Part shown: positions 44,260-52,677 of the stretch, piece after piece | Position numbering within the stretch: the first letter of the stretch is position 1 | Layout: each line of letters begins with the position of its first letter | Assembly (NCBI GenBank): GCA_051881315.1 | Contig: JBJEPQ010000071.1 | Location: forward strand, 1-64,000 | Direction of reading: 5' to 3' | Length of the DNA: 64,000 bases | Source: CAG-488 sp051881315 | GTDB lineage: Bacteria; Bacillota; Clostridia; Oscillospirales; Acutalibacteraceae | The notes under the pieces: model-generated | What the model was told of the DNA's origin: nothing | Database searches by the model: none | Seen by the model: the letters and a program-made list of their open reading frames with translations, nothing else | Position numbers and translations under genes: made by a program

Positions 44260-45759
44260 TTATTTTTCATTGAAATCCTTGAAGATTTCCATTCCGTAAA
44301 CATTGTGCTCGTCCTTGTGGTGATTCGGATACCAGACCTGAGCGAAGAACGGGTTCTTCTTTGCGATCTCGTCGTAGTTCCACGGAATAGGATCGCAGTC
44401 GGGGCACCAGTGACCGCCGTTGAGAACAAGGTTCGGAGTCATTTCAAACGTATGACCGAAGGCACATTCCCACTTCAGCGGAGTGTACAGATCGCCCTTT
44501 GTCATAGTCTCGCTGAGGCACTTACCGCCTCTGAACTCTGCGGCTTTCTTCATATCCTCGATATCAAGCTCTGACTGCGGCTTGGTCTCGTCATAGCCGT
44601 GGTCAAGGTAAGTCGGAGTCATGCTTGCCTTCTTGATCTCGAACTCATCCCATGATGACGGAATGTTCTTCCAGTCCTCGTATGAGCCGTAGTAAGAGGT
44701 CAAACGCTCGGGAATCTTATTCTTAACCCAGTTCATTGTACCGAATACTTCCTTGTTGGCAAGAGGCTCCATAAGCAGCTTCTTAACAAGGAACGGAGGT
44801 GCAAGCTTTGAGAGCTTGTAGAACTTGGGAAGAGTCTTTGACATATCGTCAAAATACTTCTTGATAGGAACATTATGTCTGAAGTGGAGGTATTCCTCAA
44901 GCTTGTCGGAGTCAAGATAATACTGACCGTGGAAGTTCTTGAGAATAAACCAGTTCGGCTGGAAGATCTTCTTGGGAGAGCCCATGCCGATAGCTCCGAG
45001 GAGGTACTCCTCAAACTCGAAGTTTGTGATACGGTACTCCTGACCGGAACCGATGTTGTAGAACTTTCTCCAGAAATCCTCGGGAACGGAATCCTCACAG
45101 ACGTTTGCAAGAAGAAGTCCCGAATCCTCGATCGTAGCCCACTCAAGAACGCCGTTGATCGGAACGTGGAACATAATCGGATCAATATTCTTGAGAATAC
45201 CCGGATAAAGGATACCTGACTGACGAAGTGAAACCCAGTGCTTGAGACCGGATTCTGCGATGATGTGCTCGGCTCTTACCTTACTTACCGCATAGTGGTC
45301 GTAAATGCTGATTTTGATCGGGTCGCCTGTTCTTGCCCAATGGATAGGCGGATTACGGTCGCCTGTCTCGGCAACTGTACCTATGTAAACAACCTTGACA
45401 GCATCAGGATCAGGCTGAGCCTTAACAGCGTCTACAATATTCTGCATAGCAGTCGTGTTGGTCTTGATTGTCTTCTTGGGATAATAATCGGCAGCGGGAG
45501 AAACCATTCCGCCGACATGAAGAACAATGTCGGAGCCGTTAACACATTCAAGCACGTCCTCGTACTTTGTAAGGTCACCCCATACAATTTTTACTGAGGG
45601 ATCGTTTTCATAAGCCTTGAACTTTTCACGGTTCTTTTCACTGCCCCTGAGAAGAAGAACAAGGTTGAACTTATCCTTTCTCTGATAAAGTTCTTTGAAA
45701 CCAGCATAGCCCATGTTTCCTGACGCACCTGTCAAAAATACGGTTTTCTTATTCATCAT
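44260..45759 (-). CDS. Extended SDR fused to a zinc-ribbon-like C-terminal domain
   Basis: A 499-aa protein. Residues 1 to about 330 are an extended SDR with LTGASGNMGYAGF, VLHVGGMVSP, and the catalytic YAVSK in YDHYAVSKVRAE. The remaining 170 residues are an unusual extension: a charged region, then GGKCLSE...WECAFGHTF...GGHWCPDCD, in which one Cys, a C-x-x-G-H pair and a C-x-x-C pair resemble DUF723/PF14311-type zinc ribbons. Such ribbons usually accompany nucleases, not reductases. AATTGGAGG lies upstream, and the promoter is at 45,800-45,829. First gene of the SDR transcript. Confidence 0.87.
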   Translation of the reverse strand: MMNKKTVFLTGASGNMGYAGFKELYQRKDKFNLVLLLRGSEKNREKFKAYENDPSVKIVWGDLTKYEDVLECVNGSDIVLHVGGMVSPAADYYPKKTIKTNTTAMQNIVDAVKAQPDPDAVKVVYIGTVAETGDRNPPIHWARTGDPIKISIYDHYAVSKVRAEHIIAESGLKHWVSLRQSGILYPGILKNIDPIMFHVPINGVLEWATIEDSGLLLANVCEDSVPEDFWRKFYNIGSGQEYRITNFEFEEYLLGAIGMGSPKKIFQPNWFILKNFHGQYYLDSDKLEEYLHFRHNVPIKKYFDDMSKTLPKFYKLSKLAPPFLVKKLLMEPLANKEVFGTMNWVKNKIPERLTSYYGSYEDWKNIPSSWDEFEIKKASMTPTYLDHGYDETKPQSELDIEDMKKAAEFRGGKCLSETMTKGDLYTPLKWECAFGHTFEMTPNLVLNGGHWCPDCDPIPWNYDEIAKKNPFFAQVWYPNHHKDEHNVYGMEIFKDFNEK

Positions 45760-45799
45760 AAACCTCCAATTATATAAATTGACATTAATAGCCGCATAT

Positions 45800-45829
45800 A
45801 TTATAAGACAAAATCAGCGTGATTGTCAA
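45800..45829 (-). promoter_or_regulatory. Promoter of the SDR/secreted-protein operon
   Basis: TTGACA and TATAAT with an 18-bp spacer on the minus strand, 41 bp upstream of the first SDR. The other 150 bp up to the next terminator are A+T-rich with nothing recognisable. Confidence 0.85.
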
Positions 45830-45979
45830 GATTTTGACTCACTAATTCGACAATTATCCCTACAATTTATAACAATTTGTTTATATTGTTCGAAAACAAC
45901 AATATAAACATTTGTTGTAAATTTATTCTCATTTCGCAATTTAGGCACAATTAACAAACTTACATATATTTACTTGTGC

Positions 45980-46012
45980 AAAAGAGCAGATTCCGAAGAA
46001 TCCGCTCTTTTT
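45980..46012 (-). terminator. Terminator of the ymfF-to-glycosyltransferase operon
   Basis: AAAGAGCGGATT and AATCTGCTCTTTT pair on the minus strand around a CTTCGG tetraloop-type turn, just after the glycosyltransferase stop. Confidence 0.88.
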
Positions 46013-46013
46013 G

Positions 46014-46922
46014 TTAAAGTATTTTTGCTATGATCTGATTTTCATACTCCGAATCATTAAGCTCGTCAAATTCATTGACAACCGCTTCATGCACCATCTT
46101 GTTTTTGACGGGCATTTTCTTCTTTGCCTTCATCCTGTACCATTCATACTCAACATCAACGTGTCCGATATCGACAGCCTGATAACCGAGGTTGTGCAGG
46201 TCATAGGCAAGACAGGTTGCGGCAGGTCCGAGTGCAAGAAGAATAAGCGAATCTTTATCCGTCTTTTTGGCTTCTTCAAGTATTTCGTCGTACTTATCGA
46301 AAGCCTGCTTTGACGGGCCGAGAATACGTTTTATTGATTTTGCATTGTCGAGGAGATCGTTGCCGACTCCGAGGCGGCTCATCTCGCCTTCGATAATAAC
46401 AACATCTCTGCCGTCCCAGATTTTTTTGATATGATCGAAAATTTCTCCGCTTTCTTTCTTGTTTTTAAGACCGATATACTGACGTGTCATAGAAGCATTA
46501 TAATACTTTTTACCTTTGATAAGGTACTTGTACCACACTCCCCTGAAACGGGCAAGATGCTTCTTCCAATAATTATTTGTGAAATCGTCGTACCGTTCTC
46601 CGTCTCCGAAAATATCGGCAATTCCGATCATCAGTCCGTCAATGTCGCTCGAAAGAACCTCACGCATCTTTTTGGTTATAAAAGATGTTGACTGTTGAAA
46701 GGAAATATTCCTGCCTGCGGCAAGCTTGATTTCTCCGTCTCCGAATCTTGCGATCGAGCGATTGTTTTTGACTATCTCGTCAATAGTCTCGTCAACGGAC
46801 GCCACTTCGGGAGGTTTGCGAAGCTTCCTGTAAAAAGAATCCTTAACACTCCAGAAGGTATCCTTAATTTTCAGCCAGAGCTTTACAATGATGTCAATTA
46901 TTTTAATGATAATCTGCTTCAA
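46014..46922 (-). CDS. GT-D fold glycosyltransferase (DUF1792)
   Basis: A 302-aa protein of the DUF1792 family, whose studied member transfers glucose in a streptococcal glycoprotein pathway using a distinct GT-D fold. Diagnostic sequence is SIARFGDGEIKLAAGR with the metal-binding D-x-E, plus VIIEGEMSRLGVGNDLLDNAKSIKRILGPSKQAF-type segments (in short, GEMSRLGVGNDL) and LLALGPAATCLAYDL. The N-terminal 45 residues are hydrophobic/basic and may associate with the membrane. A TTG at 46922 lies six bases after GAGAGGTG and is preferred to a GTG at 46931 that overlaps that site. Last gene of its operon. Acceptor unknown. Confidence 0.88.
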   Translation of the reverse strand: MKQIIIKIIDIIVKLWLKIKDTFWSVKDSFYRKLRKPPEVASVDETIDEIVKNNRSIARFGDGEIKLAAGRNISFQQSTSFITKKMREVLSSDIDGLMIGIADIFGDGERYDDFTNNYWKKHLARFRGVWYKYLIKGKKYYNASMTRQYIGLKNKKESGEIFDHIKKIWDGRDVVIIEGEMSRLGVGNDLLDNAKSIKRILGPSKQAFDKYDEILEEAKKTDKDSLILLALGPAATCLAYDLHNLGYQAVDIGHVDVEYEWYRMKAKKKMPVKNKMVHEAVVNEFDELNDSEYENQIIAKIL

Positions 46923-46949
46923 GGCCGTCACCTCTCGGTAGGGAATATC

Positions 46950-47183
46950 TTACTCATCATCGTGAGTTGTAGCGTCCGTATCAATCATTCCGTTATCCTC
47001 GGGAATGATAAAAGCAAGAATGAAATAGACGATAATTCCCGGAAATCCTCCCGAGAAGAAGGAAACAAGAGCGTAAATAACTCTTACAATAGTCGGATCA
47101 ATGCCGAAGAAATCGGCAACGCCGGCACATACTCCGCAGAACATTTTGTTCGTTGTGCTTCGATATAATTTTTTGTTTTTCAT
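46950..47183 (-). CDS. PspC domain protein
   Basis: A 77-aa membrane protein matching PspC: KLYRSTTNKMFCGVCAGVADFFGIDPTIVR, followed by one long hydrophobic segment ending in FIIPED. PspC proteins take part in envelope stress sensing in some bacteria; in Firmicutes most are uncharacterised. The ATG at 47183 is eight bases from AAAGGA, better placed than the ATG three codons upstream. Context is an envelope operon (lgt, glycosyltransferase). Confidence 0.92.
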   Translation of the reverse strand: MKNKKLYRSTTNKMFCGVCAGVADFFGIDPTIVRVIYALVSFFSGGFPGIIVYFILAFIIPEDNGMIDTDATTHDDE

Positions 47184-47188
47184 TTTGT

Positions 47189-48037
47189 TCATCCTTTCTG
47201 TATTTTAGCCGCCGTAACGGTATTTTGCATAAGTGTTGCAATCGTCATCGGACCCACTCCGCCGGGAACGGGAGTTATATAGCTTGCCTTTTCCTTGCAG
47301 GCTTCAAAATCAACATCTCCGTAAAGCTTGCCGTCCTCACAGCGATTGATGCCGACGTCGATAATAACAGCTCCGTCCTTTATCATATCTGCCGTGACAA
47401 ACTTCGCCCTGCCGACTGCGGCAACCACAACATCCGCCCGAGCAACAATCTCTTTAAGATTTTTTGTATGCGAATGACAGACCGTCACGGTCGCATTCTC
47501 CTTGAGCATAAGCATTGCCATCGGCTTGCCGACAATGTTGCTCCTGCCGATTATAACGCAGTTTTTACCGTCAAGGCTGATGTTTTCGTATTTAAGCATC
47601 TCCATAATTCCGGCAGGCGTACACGGCAGGAAATTGAAGTCACCGATCATAATATGACCGACATTTTCGGGATGAAAAGCGTCAACGTCCTTTTCGGGTT
47701 TAATGAGATTTAAAACCTCTTTTTCGTCAAGGTGAGAGGGCAAGGGAAGCTGGCAGAGTATTCCGTTCACGCTTTCGTCCTCATTTAACTTCTCAACAAG
47801 CGCGTTAAGCTCCTCCTGAGAAGCGTCGGCAGGAAGAAGATATTCAAGCGAACGTATTCCGCAAAATTCGCACGCCTTCTTCTTGTTGTTGACATAGACC
47901 TTTGACGCAGGATCGTCACCGACAAGAATGACCGCAAGACAAGGCTCAATTCCGTTTTTCTTCAATTCTTTAACTTCTTCTGCAACTCTTTCCTTGACCG
48001 AGAGAGATATTTCTTTACCGCTTATTATTTTGAACAT
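47189..48037 (-). CDS. folD: Bifunctional methylenetetrahydrofolate dehydrogenase/cyclohydrolase FolD
   Basis: FolD oxidises 5,10-methylene-THF and hydrolyses the methenyl form, supplying formyl-THF. The 282-aa protein has the catalytic Lys region YVNNKKKACE, GILCQLPLPSHL, the KDVDAFHPENVG motif, the nucleotide site VIIGRSNIVGKPMA and the C-terminal TPVPGGVGPMTIATL. GGAGG lies six bases before the ATG at 48037. The first 23 bp overlap the lgt 3' end, so the two genes are probably coupled. Confidence 0.97.
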   Translation of the reverse strand: MFKIISGKEISLSVKERVAEEVKELKKNGIEPCLAVILVGDDPASKVYVNNKKKACEFCGIRSLEYLLPADASQEELNALVEKLNEDESVNGILCQLPLPSHLDEKEVLNLIKPEKDVDAFHPENVGHIMIGDFNFLPCTPAGIMEMLKYENISLDGKNCVIIGRSNIVGKPMAMLMLKENATVTVCHSHTKNLKEIVARADVVVAAVGRAKFVTADMIKDGAVIIDVGINRCEDGKLYGDVDFEACKEKASYITPVPGGVGPMTIATLMQNTVTAAKIQKG

Positions 48038-49013
48038 CGTTATCCTCCGTTTCGGTATCACCGCTGTTTTCTATATTTTCTTTTTCTTCCGCCTTCTTTT
48101 TCAATTCAACTTCCATAAAATAATCAACGCCATCAATAGGCTTGGGGTGCTTTGTGAATTTAACAAGCAAGCATATAAGAATTACAAGGCAAACGAGAGC
48201 AAGAACTGCCGAGAGAAGCTGAGAAACTCTGATTGTTGTTCCTGCAATATAAAGGCTGTCTGTTCTGAAGCCCTCGACAACGGCTCTTTCCGCTCCGTAC
48301 CATACGCCGTAGGTCAGGAAGATCTGTCCGCTGAATTTTCTTGCTTTTCTTGTGATGATATACAGCACAAAAAATCCAAGCAAGCACCAGATTGATTCAT
48401 AAAGAAATGTCGGGTGAACCGCCTTATCGGGATCCATCACAATTCCGTTTGCGCTGAGCTTGTCCGAATACTGAGTTATGTAAGCGGCAGTTTTCTCACT
48501 CCACATACCCCACGGAAGATCGGTGTTTGTTCCGAAAGCCTCTTGATTTGCAAAGTTGCCCCAGCGGCCTATACCCTGTCCGATCAGCAAGCTCATTGAA
48601 GCAATATCCATCAAATTCCAGAAGTTCATTTTACGCACTCGGCACACAACATATGCGGCAATTATTCCTCCGATAATGCCTCCGTATATCGCAAGACCGC
48701 CGTTCCAGATATACAGTATTTCAATCGGGTTGTCCTTATATCTGTCCCACTCAAAGATGCAGTAATAAAGTCTTGCGCCCAAAATGCCGAAAATTGTCGA
48801 ATAAATAAGAACATCAAGCATTTTATCAATGCTCATCTTCCACTTATATGCCATTCTTCCGCCGAAAAGCACGGCAAGCAGAAAACCGAACGCAATAATC
48901 GCACCGTACCAGCGGATAGTGATATCGTGTCCGAATACAGAGAACTGAGCAAGGATTGAGGAAACCTCAAATCCGTGCTTCAGTCCGTTGAAATATACCG
49001 TAACGGTATCCAT
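48015..49013 (-). CDS. lgt: Prolipoprotein diacylglyceryl transferase
   Basis: Lgt transfers diacylglycerol from phosphatidylglycerol to the lipobox Cys of prolipoproteins. The 332-aa protein has seven or so membrane helices, the NGGLAIYGGIIGG and GRWGNFANQEAFG signatures and the HPTFLYESIW motif with the catalytic His region. The C-terminus is a longer than usual acidic, soluble tail (about 40 residues, Glu/Asp/Asn-rich). TTGGAG precedes the ATG at 49013 by nine bases. A lipoprotein substrate is encoded nearby at 51.7 kb. Confidence 0.96.
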   Translation of the reverse strand: MDTVTVYFNGLKHGFEVSSILAQFSVFGHDITIRWYGAIIAFGFLLAVLFGGRMAYKWKMSIDKMLDVLIYSTIFGILGARLYYCIFEWDRYKDNPIEILYIWNGGLAIYGGIIGGIIAAYVVCRVRKMNFWNLMDIASMSLLIGQGIGRWGNFANQEAFGTNTDLPWGMWSEKTAAYITQYSDKLSANGIVMDPDKAVHPTFLYESIWCLLGFFVLYIITRKARKFSGQIFLTYGVWYGAERAVVEGFRTDSLYIAGTTIRVSQLLSAVLALVCLVILICLLVKFTKHPKPIDGVDYFMEVELKKKAEEKENIENSGDTETEDNDVQNNKR

Positions 49014-49035
49014 TTTAATCAACTCCAATAGTTTT

Positions 49036-50307
49036 TCAGTTTGGCTTTATGACGGAAAGAACGCTGTAATTCTCGTCAAGCGTATCTTTGAAAAGCTCCT
49101 CGACGTCCTCAAGAGTGACGGTCTTGTATATCTCAAAATCGGTGAAAATATCTTCACCGGCAAAGTATGAAACAGCCATGTTGTTTGCAATTCCGTCAAC
49201 ATCGTTCATACCCATTATCATTCTGCCGTAGAGCTTCTTTTTTGTTCTGTCAAAGGCGGCTTTATCAAAGCCGTTCTCTCTGAAGCTCTTTATTTCCTTA
49301 ACTATCTCGTCTGCAACAGCCTTTGGATCTGTGCTTTCGCCTGCAAAAAATACGCAGGAGTACCCGAAGCCCGTGAAATATTCAAAGCCGAAGCTGTTAT
49401 TGATAAGCTTGCCGTCAAAAAGCCGTCTGTAAAGCTCGGAGGACGGTCCCGATATCATGTCAAGAAGAATTTCCATCGTGACCTCTTCCTTAGCCGTTCT
49501 TTCGGGAGTGTCCCTGTTCTCCTTAAAGCCGAACATAAACTGGGGCGTTGCTACGGAGAGCTTCTCCTCTACATATGGAGAAACGACATCCTTAGGCTCG
49601 TCGATCACCTTTCGCTGAGCCATTTTACCCTCAACGGGCTTGAGCATCTTGTCCGCTACCTCAATAACCTCGTCCACGCTGACATTTCCCGCAACGGAAA
49701 GCACCATGTTGTGAAGGTTGTAGAAATTGTCGTAACAGCCGTAAAGCGTTTCGGCAGATATCTGTGCGATCGACTCATGCGTGCCTGCAATATCAATTCT
49801 GACGGGCAGGTTATGATACATATTCATCAGGCAGTTGAACATTACCTCCCAGTCGGGAACATCCTTATACATATCAATTTCCTGACCGATAATACCCTGC
49901 TCCTTTTCAACCGTAGCCTGAGTAAAATACGGATTCTGAACGAAGTCAAGAAGTATTTCAAGATTTTTCTTAAAGTTTGCGGAACAGGAGAAAAGATATC
50001 CTGTCCTGTCAAAGCTTGTGTAAGCGTTGGCCGATGCGCCCGTCTTTGCAAAACGCTCGAATGCGTCAAGATCCTCGCTTTCAAAAAGCTTGTGTTCAAG
50101 GAAATGTGCGGTTCCCTCGGGAATCTCCTTAAAGGAACCGTCCTTCATCTGGATCATCGTGTCGATCGAGCCGTATTTGGTGGCAAAAATCGCATAGGTG
50201 CTCGAATAGTTTTCCTTAGGCATAACAAGGATTTTCAAGCCTGACGGATGATCTATATCATAATATTTTTCGTTGAGGAGTTCATTTTTTATTTCTTTGA
50301 TATTCAT
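49036..50307 (-). CDS. ymfH: M16 family zinc peptidase (YmfH-like, catalytic partner)
   Basis: A 423-aa M16B peptidase. The inverted zinc motif HxxEH is intact as HFLEH (68-72), with the distal Glu expected in the QGIIGQEIDMYKD region. The C-terminal half is the inactive M16 repeat. It is adjacent to a second M16 gene that lacks the motif, as in the Bacillus ymfF-ymfH pair; such pairs form heterodimers and are often linked to processing of peptides. The genes abut with no gap (stop then ATG). Confidence 0.92.
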   Translation of the reverse strand: MNIKEIKNELLNEKYYDIDHPSGLKILVMPKENYSSTYAIFATKYGSIDTMIQMKDGSFKEIPEGTAHFLEHKLFESEDLDAFERFAKTGASANAYTSFDRTGYLFSCSANFKKNLEILLDFVQNPYFTQATVEKEQGIIGQEIDMYKDVPDWEVMFNCLMNMYHNLPVRIDIAGTHESIAQISAETLYGCYDNFYNLHNMVLSVAGNVSVDEVIEVADKMLKPVEGKMAQRKVIDEPKDVVSPYVEEKLSVATPQFMFGFKENRDTPERTAKEEVTMEILLDMISGPSSELYRRLFDGKLINNSFGFEYFTGFGYSCVFFAGESTDPKAVADEIVKEIKSFRENGFDKAAFDRTKKKLYGRMIMGMNDVDGIANNMAVSYFAGEDIFTDFEIYKTVTLEDVEELFKDTLDENYSVLSVIKPN

Positions 50308-51573
50308 TTATTCCGCCTCCCCGTTTGATTTGAGCATAAACACCGTATCAAGCATGATTGTTTTCGCCGCTCTGACAACATCCTGTTTGTCAACCTTGCG
50401 GATTTCCTCGGCATATTCCTCCGGTGTTTTCATTTTTTCACGCAATATCTGAGAAACGTACCAAACGCAGATTTCCTCCGGAGTATCCGAATTTCCGAGA
50501 ATTGAATCGGTCAGACTTTTTATAGAAGCGGAAAAATCCTCATCGGTAAATTCTCCGTTTGCAGTCAGCGCAAGCTGATGAATGATCTCATTCTTAGCCT
50601 TTTCTTCGTTCACATCCTCAATACCGCTCTGCACCATTACAACTCCCTTTGAGTTGAACAGTCCCGCCGAGCAGTAATAGCAAAGGCTCATCTTCTCCCT
50701 TACGACAGAGAAAAGCTTGGAATAAGTTCCGCCGCCGAAAATGTCAACGGCAACCTTCATCGCAGGCATCATATCGTCCTCGTTACGCATTCCCGTTCTG
50801 AAGCCCATAACAAGCTTGCCCTGCTTGAGCGGCATAGTCTCCGAAACATATTCGGGCTTAGGAAGTCCGGGAACAAACTGGGTTTTTATTGAAACGGGAT
50901 GTCTCTCAACAGACTCAAACCTTGACTTTATAAGCTCTGCCACAGGCTGAGAATCAAGGCTTGAAACCATAACGATCTGAACGGTCGATTTTTCAAGAAC
51001 ATCACGCCATGCGGAATAAACGGTGTCGGGAGTGAGAGCCTTTACCTCCTCAACCGTTCCGAAACGGTTAAGTCCGTAAGCCTCATCGGCAAACATCGCT
51101 TCCTCGCATTTGAGCATCGCATAACGGCGCTTATCGTTAAGCTCGTTTTCAATAACCTCAATGAGAAGTCTTTTTTCCTGCTCGATAATATCGGCAGGGA
51201 AGCTTTCTCCATCGGTCAGAGGTTCAAAAATCATCTTTGTCAGAAGCTCCGCACATTTGAGAACAACCTTATCACCGTCAAGGGCAAAGCGGTCGTCAAT
51301 GGCGGTAAGGCTGAAATTGAGAACCTGAGCCTCTCCCCTTTTGGTTACGCCGGCAGAGATTGAAGCGCCGTAAAGCTCATCAAGCTCACGGTTAAGAGAA
51401 ATATAATCGGGATACTCGGCACATCTGCGCTGGAGCATAAAAGGAAGAACAGCCCTTGAAGCGGCATTGCGGTCAAGCGGCATTGCCAAGCTTATATTTA
51501 CCCGACAGGTTTTGAATTTGTCGGTTTTAACAGAGCAAAAGCGAATACCTTCGCCCAAAATCTGAGTTTTCAT
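50308..51573 (-). CDS. ymfF: M16-like peptidase subunit lacking the zinc motif (YmfF-like)
   Basis: A 421-aa homologue of the neighbouring M16 peptidase. At the position of HxxEH it reads LPFMLQRRCAEYPD, so zinc cannot be bound and the protein is probably the non-catalytic partner that helps hold substrate. The Gly-rich motif GGGTYSKLFSVVREKMSLCYYCSAG is preserved and is typical of the partner that supplies R-Y-type contacts. The ATG at 51573 follows AAAGGG; an in-frame extension to 51606 has no ribosome binding site. First gene of the operon. Confidence 0.9.
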   Translation of the reverse strand: MKTQILGEGIRFCSVKTDKFKTCRVNISLAMPLDRNAASRAVLPFMLQRRCAEYPDYISLNRELDELYGASISAGVTKRGEAQVLNFSLTAIDDRFALDGDKVVLKCAELLTKMIFEPLTDGESFPADIIEQEKRLLIEVIENELNDKRRYAMLKCEEAMFADEAYGLNRFGTVEEVKALTPDTVYSAWRDVLEKSTVQIVMVSSLDSQPVAELIKSRFESVERHPVSIKTQFVPGLPKPEYVSETMPLKQGKLVMGFRTGMRNEDDMMPAMKVAVDIFGGGTYSKLFSVVREKMSLCYYCSAGLFNSKGVVMVQSGIEDVNEEKAKNEIIHQLALTANGEFTDEDFSASIKSLTDSILGNSDTPEEICVWYVSQILREKMKTPEEYAEEIRKVDKQDVVRAAKTIMLDTVFMLKSNGEAE

Positions 51574-51695
51574 AGCTTCACTACCCTTTGCAATATAAAA
51601 AATCATTATTTAGTATATCACACTGTACTTAAAAATAAAAGTATTTTTTGTTATGTTTTAATACTCAGTGCTTTAGTTATAATTCATATAAAAAT

Positions 51696-52127
51696 TTATT
51701 TGTATTTTTCAAGAATCGTTTCCATCTGATCCTCGGTTATTTTTTTGCCGTCGGCATTATAGAACTGACCGTCCTTTATTGAAGCGAGGAGCTTACCGTC
51801 AGCATTGTAATATGTCTGTAATGACTCGTTGCCGCTCTCGTCAAAATCCGAAGAAACATAATAGTAGCTGAGCTTGCCGTCCTTATAGTATTCTATTCGT
51901 GTTCCCCTGCCGTTTTCATCATAACAGCCGATCTCATAATCCTCGTCGGAGCTGCCGAGCTTCTGAGCCGTCATAGGCTCTCCGTCAACAACGGTTGTGT
52001 AAGGCGGCGGCAGAGTAGCCTGCGTTGTTTCTTCTGATGATTTTTCATCGTTTTTACCCTTGCAGGCACATAATACGGATAATAAAACACAAAATATTGA
52101 AGTTATTACAATAATTTTCTTAATCAT
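51696..52127 (-). CDS. Lipoprotein with MORN-like repeats
   Basis: A 143-aa putative lipoprotein. The signal peptide MIKKIIVITSIFCVLLSV ends in L-C-A-C, an acceptable lipobox with the Cys as lipidation site. After a Ser/Glu/Thr-rich linker the mature part has short repeats of the type YDENGRGTRIEYYKDGKLSYYY and YYNADGKLLASI, resembling MORN or toxin-wall-like YDxxGK repeats. The function is unknown. The ATG at 52127 follows AGGAG; an in-frame extension to 52166 is rejected as it enters the promoter. Confidence 0.82.
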   Translation of the reverse strand: MIKKIIVITSIFCVLLSVLCACKGKNDEKSSEETTQATLPPPYTTVVDGEPMTAQKLGSSDEDYEIGCYDENGRGTRIEYYKDGKLSYYYVSSDFDESGNESLQTYYNADGKLLASIKDGQFYNADGKKITEDQMETILEKYK

Positions 52128-52154
52128 ATTTTTTCTCCTGTAATGTTTTATTTT

Positions 52155-52183
52155 ATGATACATCAAACAAGTATAATTGTCAA
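52155..52183 (-). promoter_or_regulatory. Promoter of the lipoprotein gene
   Basis: TTGACA and TATCAT with a 17-bp spacer on the minus strand, back to back with the perR promoter; the two -35 boxes are only 19 bp apart. Confidence 0.75.
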
Positions 52184-52201
52184 AAATTTTTCAATTTGCT
52201 A

Positions 52202-52229
52202 TTGACAAAAGCTAATAATAGTTTATAAT
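52202..52229 (+). promoter_or_regulatory. Promoter of the perR-rubrerythrin operon
   Basis: TTGACA and TATAAT with a 16-bp spacer on the plus strand, 37 bp upstream of the perR ATG. Confidence 0.8.
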
Positions 52230-52252
52230 ATCAGTAACAATTACTATTATTG
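52213..52252. promoter_or_regulatory. Inverted repeat flanking the perR -10 box, possible PerR/Fur operator
   Basis: TAATAATAGT (52,213-52,222) and ACTATTATT (52,243-52,252) are complementary and enclose the -10 box and start site. The A+T-rich words resemble half sites of Per/Fur boxes, but the 20-bp separation is larger than a single 15-bp box. Autoregulation is a reasonable inference. Confidence 0.5.
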
Positions 52253-52265
52253 ATGAGGAAAATCT

Positions 52266-52658
52266 ATGGCTGCTGTTAAACATTCAAGACAAAGAGAAGC
52301 TATCCTCACCGAGCTTCGTTCAAGGAAGGATCATCCGACAGCCGAGGAGCTGTACCTTTCTTTAAAGCCGAATATGCCGAATTTAAGCCTCGGCACGGTT
52401 TACAGAAACCTTAATATGCTTGCTTGTGACGGAGTTATTCTGAGAATCAGCTTTAAGGGAGCGGACCGTTTTGACGGTAACAAGACGCTTCATTATCATT
52501 TTCGCTGTCTTGAATGTGGAAAGGTTTACGACATAGATATGCCGACATTTGATAGTATTGATTTAAAAGCGCAAGCATTTGCAAAGGGACACATCAATTC
52601 ACATGAGCTGGTATTCAGCGGAGTGTGCGATGAATGTCTCGGCGCAGAAGAAAATTAA
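52266..52658 (+). CDS. perR: Fur-family regulator, PerR-like
   Basis: A 130-aa Fur-family repressor. The winged helix is visible as HPTAEELYLSLKPNMPNLSLGTVYRNLNMLACDGVI, and the dimerisation domain has the HYHFRC motif and two CxxC pairs (CLEC, CDEC) that hold the structural zinc. Gene context with rubrerythrin and rubredoxin directly downstream points to peroxide sensing (PerR) instead of iron uptake control. The ATG follows GAGG by seven bases. It is 19 bp from the rubrerythrin start, so it probably regulates its own operon. Confidence 0.92.
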   Translation: MAAVKHSRQREAILTELRSRKDHPTAEELYLSLKPNMPNLSLGTVYRNLNMLACDGVILRISFKGADRFDGNKTLHYHFRCLECGKVYDIDMPTFDSIDLKAQAFAKGHINSHELVFSGVCDECLGAEEN

Positions 52659-52677
52659 ATTTTGGAGGTAAACAATT

